From contig NZ_CP106869.1 in assembly GCF_025665335.1 (NCBI RefSeq), positions 3,312,501 to 3,376,500 on the forward strand: 64,000 bases of DNA. The letters run 5' to 3'. Positions 42,283-50,392 of the stretch are shown here, one piece after another. Position 1 is the stretch's first letter. Each line of letters begins with the position of its first letter. The position numbers and the translations under genes are program-made. A model generated the notes under the pieces. It was not told the origin of the DNA. It saw only the letters and a list, made by a program, of their open reading frames with translations, and did no database searches. This stretch comes from Xanthomonas sp. AM6. GTDB taxonomy: Bacteria; Pseudomonadota; Gammaproteobacteria; Xanthomonadales; Xanthomonadaceae.

Positions 42283-42663
42283 CGCGACGCCGATCGCCGA
42301 ACGCGGCGGCCAACCTTGCGCGCAGCTGCGGAGCCTGCGCCCATCGTGTGGTTTACAAAAGGACTGACGGATCGCCAAGGGCTTCGCACCCCTGCACAAA
42401 CGGAACGCCGCTCGTCGTACGAGCGCCGTTCCAGCGACCCGGATCGTCTCGCCATTGCACACGCGACAGGCATGCGGGCGACGCCAGTACGCCGACATCC
42501 CGCGCATCGCAGCCGCTCATGCATCGGGAACAGGGATCCCGGCTCCCGGCTCCCGGCTTCAGCACCGGCATCGCAGCGGCGCATTACGCCACGCCGCATG
42601 CGCGCCGATGCAGCGACAGCAGCCGGGTCGCAGGACCCGGCCGCCGCACGCTCGGCCCGCGCC
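42283..42663. other. Gene-free stretch after fecR with a large hairpin
   Basis: At the place where a TonB receptor would be expected there is only a 381-base non-coding region. It holds a 14-bp stem with one mismatch and a CGT loop (42402-42415 with 42419-42432), and short CGGCTCCCGG direct repeats around 42538-42560. No T-run follows the hairpin. No gene is supported on either strand. Confidence 0.55.
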
Positions 42664-43050
42664 TCAGGCCTGCTTCGGATCCGGGCCGTAGGCGTTGGCG
42701 CCCTTGGTGCCTTCCATGAACATGAAGACCAGCACCACCACGCCACCCAGGTAGGGAATCAGGCCCAGCAGCACGTACCAGCCGGACTTGCCCTGGTCGT
42801 GGAAGCGGCGCACCTGCACCGCGATCGACGGCACCAGCACCGCCAGCGAGTACAGGCCCAGCAGCACGATCGCCACCAGCGACAGCGCACTGGTGCCGTT
42901 CTGGCCGCCCACGCCGCCGCCGACACCCATCAACACCATCAGCACGGTGATCACCACGATGTTCAACAGCGTGAACATCCAATACTCCTTACGCCGCGAA
43001 CGCCCGGAAAAATCCGCGTAGCGCTTGAGCGGCATCAACATCCATTCCAT
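42664..43050 (-). CDS. DUF805 family inner-membrane protein
   Basis: A 128-residue protein with three or four hydrophobic helices. The DUF805 signature is plain: an N-terminal YADFSGRSRRKEYWMFTLLN (12-31) and the loop VRRFHDQGKSGWYVLLGLIP (about 82-101). Members (YhaH/YhaI type) have no settled function. The ATG at 43048-43050 follows an AAGGGA site; an upstream in-frame ATG adds only basic residues. Confidence 0.9.
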   Translation of the reverse strand: MEWMLMPLKRYADFSGRSRRKEYWMFTLLNIVVITVLMVLMGVGGGVGGQNGTSALSLVAIVLLGLYSLAVLVPSIAVQVRRFHDQGKSGWYVLLGLIPYLGGVVVLVFMFMEGTKGANAYGPDPKQA

Positions 43051-43162
43051 TGTGTTTCCCTTTTTCTTGAACCGCTGCCTCACTGCAGCGGGCGGCATGG
43101 TGGCATAAACGCCGCCGCATGGAAACGCTTACAACGCGGTACCAGCCGGCGGTCGCGGGCCG

Positions 43163-44548
43163 CTACTCGCTTGCCGCTTCCAGCGCCTGCGCCAGGCGCT
43201 CCACCGCGATCACTTCCATGCCCTTGACCACGCCCGTCTTCGGCGCATTGGCCTTGGGCACGATGGCGCGCTTGAAGCCGTGCGTGGCCGCTTCGCGCAG
43301 CCGGTCCTCGCCGTTGGGCACCGGGCGGATCTCGCCGGACAGGCCGACCTCGCCGAAGGCGATGGTCTTCTCCGCCAGCGCGCGGTCGCGCAGCGAGGAC
43401 AGCACCGCCAGCAGCACCGGCAGGTCGGCCGCGGTCTCCTGCACGCGGATGCCGCCGACCACGTTGACGAACACGTCCTGGTCGCCGACCACGATGCCGC
43501 CGTGCCGGTGCAGCACCGCCAGCAGCATCGCCAGCCGGTTCTGTTCCAGGCCCACCGCCACCCGCCGCGGGTTGGACAGCGGCGAGGCATCCACCAGCGC
43601 CTGCACTTCCACCATCAGCGGCCGCGTGCCCTCGCGCGTCACCATCACGCAGCTGCCGGGCTGGTTGGCGCTGCTGCCGGACAGGAAGATCGCCGACGGG
43701 TTGGACACTTCCTTCAGCCCCTTCTCGCCCATCGCGAACACGCCCAGTTCGTTGACCGCGCCGAAGCGGTTCTTGAACGCGCGCAGCAGGCGGAAGCGGC
43801 TGCCGCTCTCACCCTCGAAATACAGCACCGCATCGACCATGTGCTCGAGCACGCGCGGCCCGGCGATGCCGCCCTCCTTGGTCACGTGGCCGACCAGGAA
43901 CACCGCGGTGCCGGTCTCCTTGGCATAGCGCACCAGTCGCGCCGCGCTCTCGCGCACCTGGCTGACCGAACCGGGCGCGGCGGTCAGCGACTCGGTCCAC
44001 AGGGTCTGCACCGAATCGGCCACGATCAGCTTGGGCCGCGCCGCGCTGGCATGCTGCAGGATCTGCTCGATGCCGGTCTCGGCCAGCGCATTGAGGCCGT
44101 CCAGCGGCAGGTCCAGGCGCACCGCGCGGCCGGCGACCTGCGCCAGCGACTCCTCGCCGGTCACGTACAGCACCGGCAGCGTGCCGGCCATCTTGGCCAG
44201 CGCCTGCAGCAGCAGCGTCGACTTGCCGATGCCCGGGTCGCCGCCGATCAGCACCACCGCGCCTTCGACCAGGCCGCCGCCGAGCACCCGGTCGAACTCG
44301 CCGATGCCGGTGGACACGCGCGCCTGGTCGCGATGCTCCACGTCCTTGAGCGCGGTGATCTTCGGCGTCTCGGCCTTGCCGGCCCAGCCGCTGCGCCGCG
44401 CCGCGGCCGGCGCCTTGGCCGCCGACGCGCTTTCCAGCACGATCTCGCTCAGCGAATTCCATGCGCCGCACTCGGTGCACTGGCCCTGCCACTTGGTGTA
44501 TTCGGCGCCGCAGTCGCCGCACACATAGGCCGTTTTCGCCTTCGCCAT
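43163..44548 (-). CDS. radA: DNA repair protein RadA (Sms)
   Basis: A RecA-like, DnaB-type helicase that drives branch migration during recombinational repair. The 461 residues have the N-terminal zinc finger (Cys10, Cys13, Cys27, Cys30 in CGDC...CTEC), Walker A GGDPGIGKSTLL (about 95-106), the RadA-specific KNRFG motif and a C-terminal Lon-protease-like domain (VVGGIRVQETAADLPVLLAVLSS). The length is normal. It stands alone on the minus strand. Confidence 0.97.
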   Translation of the reverse strand: MAKAKTAYVCGDCGAEYTKWQGQCTECGAWNSLSEIVLESASAAKAPAAARRSGWAGKAETPKITALKDVEHRDQARVSTGIGEFDRVLGGGLVEGAVVLIGGDPGIGKSTLLLQALAKMAGTLPVLYVTGEESLAQVAGRAVRLDLPLDGLNALAETGIEQILQHASAARPKLIVADSVQTLWTESLTAAPGSVSQVRESAARLVRYAKETGTAVFLVGHVTKEGGIAGPRVLEHMVDAVLYFEGESGSRFRLLRAFKNRFGAVNELGVFAMGEKGLKEVSNPSAIFLSGSSANQPGSCVMVTREGTRPLMVEVQALVDASPLSNPRRVAVGLEQNRLAMLLAVLHRHGGIVVGDQDVFVNVVGGIRVQETAADLPVLLAVLSSLRDRALAEKTIAFGEVGLSGEIRPVPNGEDRLREAATHGFKRAIVPKANAPKTGVVKGMEVIAVERLAQALEAASE

Positions 44549-45057
44549 CTCGCTGTTTCCGGTTGCCGTGATGCACCAGCATAGTGGCTGGCGGTCTCAG
44601 GTTGCGCGACAGGATGCGGGCCACCGCCAGCAACGCCCGCCGCGATGCGCGCGGCGCGGCAGGTCCCGCGCCGCGTAGATGCCCATGCGCCGGGTATCGA
44701 CGTCGCGCAGGTTCCCGGGTCAGCGATGTCCCTCGTGGCCACGATTCGCGCAACGCAGCGTGTGCTTCGCAGCACATGGCTGCCAAGCACAAATGCGGCG
44801 CGGGCCGGATCCGACCGGCGCAGGACGTCACGTCGGTCACGCCCATCGCGGTCGGTCCTTCACCGCACCATGCGCAGCGCCATCGTTGCGGCGCAGCACT
44901 CCTTTCACGCCGCGCTGCATTTGCCGATTTAGCATCGGCCCAGGAGCGGCGGTGCCCGTCACTGGATCGTGTCGGCATCGGGCAAGGCACGGCCGCTCTG
45001 CGTCGCTCCCGTCCAGCGGGGCGCCACATCGCACCTACCAAACGGACGAGGCTACCC
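44549..45057. other. Gene-free stretch between radA and the SapA-like gene
   Basis: 509 bases with open frames but no family-like protein, no ribosome-site-backed start and no clear terminator. It must contain divergent promoters for radA and the secreted-protein gene. A less GC-rich patch (CATTTGCCGATTTAGCATC, around 44919-44937) is the likeliest promoter zone for the plus strand. Confidence 0.5.
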
Positions 45058-45483
45058 ATGCGATATCTCACCCTGATGCTGTTCACCCTGCTCGCGCTCG
45101 GCTATGCGGGCGCAGCCCGCGCCGACGGCTGCGGCGGCAACCTGATCGACCACAAGCCCGTGCGCATCGGCGGCGAAAAGGTCGGCGAGCTGCAGCTGTA
45201 CTACAACGGCGGCAACGGCAAGAACTGCGCGGTGTTCGCGCACGCCGGCCCGACCTGGGGCAAGGCTTTGACCACCAGCGTGGAGGTCTACGTGTGCAAG
45301 CCCAACAAGAACAACTGCGGCGTGTGGCAATGGGATCCGTGGTGGGACCGCGACGACGGCACCTATTCCTACCAGGCCGGCCCGGTGCGCATCGACGGCC
45401 GCAACAAGTGCGTGCAGTCGATCGGCTACATCGACTACAGGGGCCAGACCGGCATCGCCGTGTCGGATGTGCATTGCCGCTAG
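45058..45483 (+). CDS. Secreted protein resembling Streptomyces spore-associated protein A
   Basis: A 141-residue product with a signal peptide (MRYLTLMLFTLLALGYAGAARA). The mature part, about 118 residues with six cysteines, has ELQLYYNGGNGKNCAVFAH, then TTSVEVYVC, YSYQAGPVRIDGRNKCVQS and a final DVHCR. The YN-x-x-x-G-x-NC...Y-x-Y-x-AGPV...CV...HC order recalls actinomycete SapA-like proteins, whose function is unknown. The resemblance is from memory of the pattern. Paired cysteines suggest disulfides in a periplasmic or extracellular protein. A REP pair follows the stop. Confidence 0.75.
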   Translation: MRYLTLMLFTLLALGYAGAARADGCGGNLIDHKPVRIGGEKVGELQLYYNGGNGKNCAVFAHAGPTWGKALTTSVEVYVCKPNKNNCGVWQWDPWWDRDDGTYSYQAGPVRIDGRNKCVQSIGYIDYRGQTGIAVSDVHCR

Positions 45484-45513
45484 CAGGCCTTTCCCGATAC
45501 CGCTCGCGCGCCC

Positions 45514-45581
45514 TGTAGGCGCGGCTTCAGCCGCGACACGCGTACCGATAGTGCCTGTCGCGGCTGAAGCCGCTCCTGCAG
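45514..45581. repeat. REP palindrome pair
   Basis: Two inverted copies of the GCGGCTTCAGCCGCGAC palindrome (45514-45540 and 45556-45581), in the convergent gap between the SapA-like gene and the M61 peptidase. Confidence 0.8.
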
Positions 45582-45687
45582 AAGCAATGCAAGCACATCA
45601 GCGCCTGACCTTCACCGCCGCGTGCGAGCGGCGGCTGCGCGCTTGTGATCACGCAGCCGATGCAGACCGTGCCGCGGCGCGCGGGAC

Positions 45688-47577
45688 TCAACGCGCCTTG
45701 TACAGCTCGCTCAGCCGGTCCGGCTTGCCGGCAATGCGCTCCAGGTGCGGATACTGCAGGCCGCCGTGGTAGTCGATGCGCAGCGTGTCGTAGCGGTTGC
45801 CGCGCTTGACCAGCAGTTCGATCGGCGCGGTGCCGCCCTTCGCCGCGGTGATCGCCTCCTTGATGACGTCGGCGCTGTATTCGCGGCCGTTGACCGCGAC
45901 GATGCCGTTGCCGGCGATGATGCCGGCGGCGAACGCCGGGCCGTCCCACAGCACGTCCTGCACCACGCCCTTGTCGTCCAGGCTCAGGCCCAGCGAATAG
46001 GTCAGGCCGATGCTCTTCTTGGTCGTCTCGTAGGCCTTGGTGGCCTCGTTCGGCTGGTCGGTATAGACCAGTTTCCAGCCGCTGGCCTCGATGCCGCCGA
46101 CCAGCGGGCCATGGCCGTCGACGCGGCTGCGCAGGAACGCGGCCCAGTCGTACTTGGCCACGCCGTTTAGCGTGGCGACGATGTCGTCGAAGGTGTACGG
46201 GTTCACGTCCCAGGCGCCGTCGTGCATGCCGAAGAAGGCCTTGGCGAAGTCGTCGATCGAGCGCTTGTTGCCGCTCAGCTCGCGCAGCTTGGCGTCGGTC
46301 TCCAGCCACAGCATCTGCCCGCCGGAATAGTAGTCCTCGCTCATCTGGTAGCTGCGGTAGGCGCGCGGCCGGCGCATCGACATGGTCGGGTCGTTGGTGG
46401 TGTCCTGCAGCGCGCGCCAGGCCATGCCGGGACGGCCGCGCTGGTAGGTCGCGGCGACCTCGGCAAGCATGTCGCGCGCCTGCGCCTGCGTCCACAGGCC
46501 CGCGCGCGCGGCCAGCACCTCGCCGAAGAACTGGGTCTGGCCTTCGTACAGCCACAGCAGGCTGTCGCCCATCGGCACGTTGAAGCTCGGCGTGGCCAGG
46601 TCGGCGCCGCGGCGGTACTTGCCGTTCCAGGAATGGTTGAACTCGTGCGCGAGCAGGTCGCGTCCCGCCCAGCTCTTGTCCCACTCGGTGAAGTAGTTGG
46701 GCGGGCCGCTGTTCTCGCTGGAACGGTGATGCTCCAGGCCGATGCCGCCGAGCTTCTCGGTCAACGCCAGCAGGAACTCGTAGTGATCGAAATGGCGCGC
46801 GGCGTACAGCCTGTCCATCTGCTGCACCAGCGCCGCATGCGCCTTGATCTGCTCGGGCTTGGCCTCCAGCGACTTGGCTTCGTCGGCGAACACGTTCAGG
46901 TACACCGGCGCCTTGCCGCCGGCGTCCAGCGCGACGCGCTTGTAGTACTTGCCGGCGAACATCGGCGAATCGACCAGGTCGTCGAAGTCGATCGGCTTGA
47001 ACGTCACCGTATCGCCGACCCGGCCGGCGGTCTCCAGCGCGGTGGCATAGCTCCAGCCCGGCGGCAGGGTCACGCTGGCCTGGGTCATGATGTTGCGCGC
47101 GTAGTAACCGGCCGGGTACAGCGCGGTGGTGTTCCACTGCAGGTTGAGCATCTCCGGGGTCATCATCACCCGGCCCTGGCCGTCGCCCTGCGAGGACAGG
47201 AACTGGTACTCGGCGACGATCTCGCGCGCGCCCTGCGGTACCTCGATCTTGAACGCGTACACGTCGAGCTGGTCGCGCTTCCACGGCAGTACCTGGCCGT
47301 TGGCCTTGACCACCAGCCCGGCCAATTTGTCGATCGGCCCGGTCGGCGAATGGTTGCCGGGGATCCACTGCGGATACAGCAGGGTCATCGGCCCCGGCGT
47401 GGCCGGGATGGTGGTGCGCACGCGGAAGATGCGGCGCGCCAGGTCGGTGGCATCGACGTCGATCTTCAGCGTGCCGGCGAACGGCACGTCCTGCGGCGGC
47501 GCGGTCTGCGCCGTGGCCTGGAAGGCGGTGGTGGCGGCCAGCAGCAACGGCGCCATCCAGGCGGTGGACTTGTTCAT
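45688..47577 (-). CDS. M61 glycyl aminopeptidase with PDZ domain, exported
   Basis: A 629-residue zinc aminopeptidase that prefers N-terminal glycine or alanine. A signal peptide (to about residue 23, FQATAQ) directs it to the periplasm. The zinc motif is HEFNH in LLAHEFNHSWNGKY, with the third ligand in LYEGQTQFFGE further on. The C-terminal quarter is a PDZ domain (SLGLSLDDKGVVQDVLWDGPAFAAGIIAGNGIVAVNG). The ATG at 47575-47577 begins the signal peptide. The 291 bases upstream, to the MarR gene, hold nothing I can name. Confidence 0.93.
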   Translation of the reverse strand: MNKSTAWMAPLLLAATTAFQATAQTAPPQDVPFAGTLKIDVDATDLARRIFRVRTTIPATPGPMTLLYPQWIPGNHSPTGPIDKLAGLVVKANGQVLPWKRDQLDVYAFKIEVPQGAREIVAEYQFLSSQGDGQGRVMMTPEMLNLQWNTTALYPAGYYARNIMTQASVTLPPGWSYATALETAGRVGDTVTFKPIDFDDLVDSPMFAGKYYKRVALDAGGKAPVYLNVFADEAKSLEAKPEQIKAHAALVQQMDRLYAARHFDHYEFLLALTEKLGGIGLEHHRSSENSGPPNYFTEWDKSWAGRDLLAHEFNHSWNGKYRRGADLATPSFNVPMGDSLLWLYEGQTQFFGEVLAARAGLWTQAQARDMLAEVAATYQRGRPGMAWRALQDTTNDPTMSMRRPRAYRSYQMSEDYYSGGQMLWLETDAKLRELSGNKRSIDDFAKAFFGMHDGAWDVNPYTFDDIVATLNGVAKYDWAAFLRSRVDGHGPLVGGIEASGWKLVYTDQPNEATKAYETTKKSIGLTYSLGLSLDDKGVVQDVLWDGPAFAAGIIAGNGIVAVNGREYSADVIKEAITAAKGGTAPIELLVKRGNRYDTLRIDYHGGLQYPHLERIAGKPDRLSELYKAR

Positions 47578-47868
47578 TGGGTCTCCAGTGAGGGATACGG
47601 CGGACGGGCAACCCCTGATCCTATGCCGGCGATGCCGGAGTGCTCTATGCCATTGGTCATGCTTCGGCGCCATCGGCGCCCTCGACATCAACGCGTTCAC
47701 GCCTCGCGGTGTTGGCCATGCATCGTTGCCGCCAGGGCCCGGCGATCATTCGGGGACAGGAACACGCGCTATCGCATTGGCCCGCGGATCACGCCGGTAT
47801 TTAGCCGACGGCGCTGTCTGGCAAGCGCAGGTCCGTGCAGTCTCTGCCGCAGGCAGCGCGACGGCGCT

Positions 47869-48303
47869 TCAGGCGCGATTGAGCTTCCCGAGCAGTGCCA
47901 CCAGCTGCGCCAGCTCGGCATCGTCCCAGTGCGCCAGGCGCGCCAGGAACATCTCGGCCTTGACCGCATCGGCCGCCTGCAGGCGCCGGTCGCCCGCATC
48001 GGTCAGGCGGTACACGGTTCCGCGGCCGTCGTCCGGATCGGCCATCGCCTTCACCAACCGGTGCTCGCTCAGCGACTTCGCCAGCCGGCTGACCGCGCTC
48101 TTGTCCATGCCGAGCAACTCGGCCAGGCGCCCGGCCTTGCTGGGACCATGGCGCGCGAGCGCAGCGGCCAGCTGATACGCGGCGGGCTGCAGATCGGGGT
48201 GGAAACGCGCGGCCGACGCGGCCATGACCGCGCGCGACGCCGCCAGCAAGGCGCTCAGCTCGCCGCCCAACTCCCCGACCAGTGCCGCATGACGTCTGCC
48301 CAT
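47869..48303 (-). CDS. MarR-family transcriptional regulator
   Basis: A 144-residue winged-helix regulator. The helix-turn-helix is in GPSKAGRLAELLGMDKSAVSRLAKSL (about 61-86) and the wing in DPDDGRGTVYRLTDAG. I chose the ATG at 48301-48303, preceded by GGAGAAC; an ATG at 48333 adds ten residues. It is divergent from an SDR gene, and a perfect 16-bp palindrome lies between them, the standard arrangement for a MarR protein that represses itself and its neighbour until it binds a small ligand. Confidence 0.88.
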   Translation of the reverse strand: MGRRHAALVGELGGELSALLAASRAVMAASAARFHPDLQPAAYQLAAALARHGPSKAGRLAELLGMDKSAVSRLAKSLSEHRLVKAMADPDDGRGTVYRLTDAGDRRLQAADAVKAEMFLARLAHWDDAELAQLVALLGKLNRA

Positions 48304-48359
48304 GTTCTCTCCGCATGCATCAAAAGTGCGCATGGACACGCCGCAGCATTCGTGATTTA

Positions 48360-48375
48360 GTTGATATATATCAAC
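48360..48375. promoter_or_regulatory. Probable MarR operator
   Basis: GTTGATATATATCAAC, a perfect 16-bp palindrome, eight bases before the SDR start codon and 57 before the MarR start. The TATATA centre may double as a -10 element. If so, the SDR message would be almost leaderless, which fits the absence of a ribosome site there. Confidence 0.75.
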
Positions 48376-48382
48376 CAAACCG

Positions 48383-49276
48383 ATGCCCGCCATGCCCACC
48401 CTTCCCACGATCCTCATCACCGGCGCGACCGATGGCATCGGCCAGCTGGCCGCGCTGGCGCTGGCACGCCGCGGAGCACGCCTGGTGCTCACCGCACGCA
48501 GCCAGGTCAAAGCGGACAGGACCCGCTCCGCGATCCAGGCCGCCGCTCCGGCCACGCCGGTCGATGTGCATTATGTGGATTTTTCCGATCTTTCGGCAGT
48601 CGCGGCGACCAGCAGGGCGATCGCCCGGCAGCATCCCCGCATCGACGTGCTGATCAACAACGCAGGACTGCATGCCTTCCAGCAGCGCGTCAGCAAGGAC
48701 GGCTATGCGGAAATGATCGCGGTCAACTACTTCGCCCCGTGGCTGCTGACCCATATCCTGCAGGAAACCCTGTTGCATTCCGCGCCGTCGCGCGTCGTCA
48801 CGGTCGGCTCGGAGGCCTCCCGCCATAGCGGCCCCCTGGCCATCGAACGCGACCTGCTGGACATCGCCCCTTTCGGCGTACGCGGATCCTCGCGGATCTA
48901 TGGCCGCAGCAAGCTGCTGGACATCATGTTTTCCCTGGAGCTGGCGCGTCGGCTTCGCGGCAGCGGGGTGACGGTCAACTGCCTGTGCCCCGGTTTCAAC
49001 GTCACCAGCCTCGGCCGGGAATTGGGCTTCGCACGGCCGCTGGCCAGGCTGCTGCAATGGTTCGACATCGGCGATCCCCGACACGGCGCCGACGGCATCG
49101 TACGGCTTGCGGTCGATCCGGTTTTCGGCCGCCAGACCGGCGCCTATGTGTCGGCGAAGCATGTCCGCGCGCTGACCCCGTGGGGGCCGGGGAACAGCGA
49201 CGCGGCAAGGCGGCAGTTGTGGGATGCGACGGCCGACCTGCTTGCCCGGTTCGTCGCACCCGCCCCTGCGCGGTGA
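48383..49276 (+). CDS. SDR family oxidoreductase, retinol-dehydrogenase-like
   Basis: A 297-residue short-chain dehydrogenase: cofactor motif TGATDGIG (13-20), NNAG (92-95), the active-site serine in VGSEAS and the Y-x-x-x-K pair in IYGRSKLLD. The extended C-terminus (from about 240) resembles the retinol dehydrogenase/WWOX-like branch. The substrate is unknown. The start is ATG 48383, or ATG 48392 three codons on; neither has a ribosome site. It is controlled, by inference, by the divergent MarR protein. Confidence 0.87.
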   Translation: MPAMPTLPTILITGATDGIGQLAALALARRGARLVLTARSQVKADRTRSAIQAAAPATPVDVHYVDFSDLSAVAATSRAIARQHPRIDVLINNAGLHAFQQRVSKDGYAEMIAVNYFAPWLLTHILQETLLHSAPSRVVTVGSEASRHSGPLAIERDLLDIAPFGVRGSSRIYGRSKLLDIMFSLELARRLRGSGVTVNCLCPGFNVTSLGRELGFARPLARLLQWFDIGDPRHGADGIVRLAVDPVFGRQTGAYVSAKHVRALTPWGPGNSDAARRQLWDATADLLARFVAPAPAR

Positions 49277-49355
49277 ACGCGGCGCCCACGCGCGATACCT
49301 CTCGACTGGCGCGGCCCACGCGATCGCCAACAAGGAGCACGCCTGCGCCGCAACG

Positions 49356-49383
49356 AAAAAGGCCGCCCGGAGGCGGCCTTCTT
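49356..49383 (-). terminator. Intrinsic terminator of cyoABCD
   Basis: A GGCCGCC/GGCGGCC stem (49361-49367 with 49372-49378, 4-base loop), flanked on the minus strand by TTTTT. It lies 45 bases past the cyoD stop. The shorter T-run on the other side may also stop the SDR transcript. Confidence 0.85.
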
Positions 49384-49427
49384 GCGCTCACGCGGACGAC
49401 GTGAGCATGCCTTGCGCGTGCGCGCCC

Positions 49428-49766
49428 TCAATGCATCATGTTGACGTTGAGGTTGTGCATGACCCACAGCGAGCCGATCACCACGATGCCGATGATCAGC
49501 AGCGAGAACAGGCCCACGTGCACGTTGGAGCGCTGCTCGGCGGAGCGGTCCATGTGCAGGAAGTAGATCAGGTGCACCAGCATCTGCACCGCGGCCAGCA
49601 CCGCGATGACGACGACGGTCACGCCCTTGGGGAACGCGCCGCTCATGACCATGCCGAACGGGATCACGGTGAGGATCACCGCCATCACGAAGCCGATCAG
49701 ATAGGACTTCAGGCCGCCGCCGTGCGATTGCTCGGCGTGTGCGTCGGAAGGATGGTGGTTGGCCAT
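49428..49766 (-). CDS. cyoD: Cytochrome o ubiquinol oxidase subunit IV
   Basis: The small 112-residue subunit of the cytochrome bo3 quinol oxidase, with three membrane helices (LKSYLIGFVMAVILTVIPFG, then VTVVVIAVLAAVQMLVHLIYFLH, and GLFSLLIIGIVVIGSLWVMHNLN). It begins [13 protein letters not shown]. It assists assembly of the copper site in subunit I in E. coli. Its ATG overlaps the cyoC stop by one base (TAATG). No cyoE haem O synthase gene follows; the operon ends here. Confidence 0.96.
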   Translation of the reverse strand: MANHHPSDAHAEQSHGGGLKSYLIGFVMAVILTVIPFGMVMSGAFPKGVTVVVIAVLAAVQMLVHLIYFLHMDRSAEQRSNVHVGLFSLLIIGIVVIGSLWVMHNLNVNMMH

Positions 49767-50389
49767 TACAGCGCTCCCAGCAGGTAGACGATGGTGAACA
49801 CGCCGATCCAGATCACGTCCAGGAAGTGCCAGAACAGGCTCAGGCACGCCAGGCGGGTGGTGTTGCGCGGAGTCAGGCCGTTCCTGGCGATCTGGATCAC
49901 CAGCACCGCCATCCACAGCAGGCCGGAGGCCACGTGCAGGCCGTGGGTGCCGACCAGGGTGAAGAACGCGGACAGGAACGCGCTGCGGCCCGGACCGGCG
50001 CCCTCTTCGATCAGGTGATGGAATTCGTAGATTTCCATGCCCAGGAAGCCCAGGCCCAGCGCCGCGGTGACCGCCAGCCAGCCGTACAGGCCGCCCAGGC
50101 TGCGCTTGTGCGCGGAGATCATCGCCAGGCCGAAGCTCAGGCTGCTGAACAGCAGCAGGAAGGTTTCCACCAGCACGAACTTCAGGTCGAACAGTTCCTT
50201 GGCGGTGGGACCGTCCACCGTCGCGCCGGCCAGCACCGCATAGGTGGCGAACAGGCCGGCGAAGATGAGGCAGTCGCTCATCAGGTAGACCCAGAACCCG
50301 AACACGGTGTTGCCGCCGCTGTCGTGGTGGGCGTGGTCGTCGTGGCCGTCGGCGTGGACGGCGTGGCTCTCAATCGTCGTGGTGGACAT
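49766..50389 (-). CDS. cyoC: Cytochrome o ubiquinol oxidase subunit III
   Basis: A 207-residue subunit of the haem-copper oxidase with five membrane helices. The His-rich N-terminus ([18 protein letters not shown]) is followed by [22 protein letters not shown] and the conserved [14 protein letters not shown] near residue 140. The length is normal. It starts one codon-length after cyoB. Confidence 0.97.
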   Translation of the reverse strand: MSTTTIESHAVHADGHDDHAHHDSGGNTVFGFWVYLMSDCLIFAGLFATYAVLAGATVDGPTAKELFDLKFVLVETFLLLFSSLSFGLAMISAHKRSLGGLYGWLAVTAALGLGFLGMEIYEFHHLIEEGAGPGRSAFLSAFFTLVGTHGLHVASGLLWMAVLVIQIARNGLTPRNTTRLACLSLFWHFLDVIWIGVFTIVYLLGAL

Positions 50390-50392
50390 GGT

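Noticed and set aside
44584-45057. N-terminal extension of the SapA-like protein
   Set aside because: The frame is open upstream, but the signal peptide begins at 45058 and the extension is arginine-rich without similarity to anything I know.
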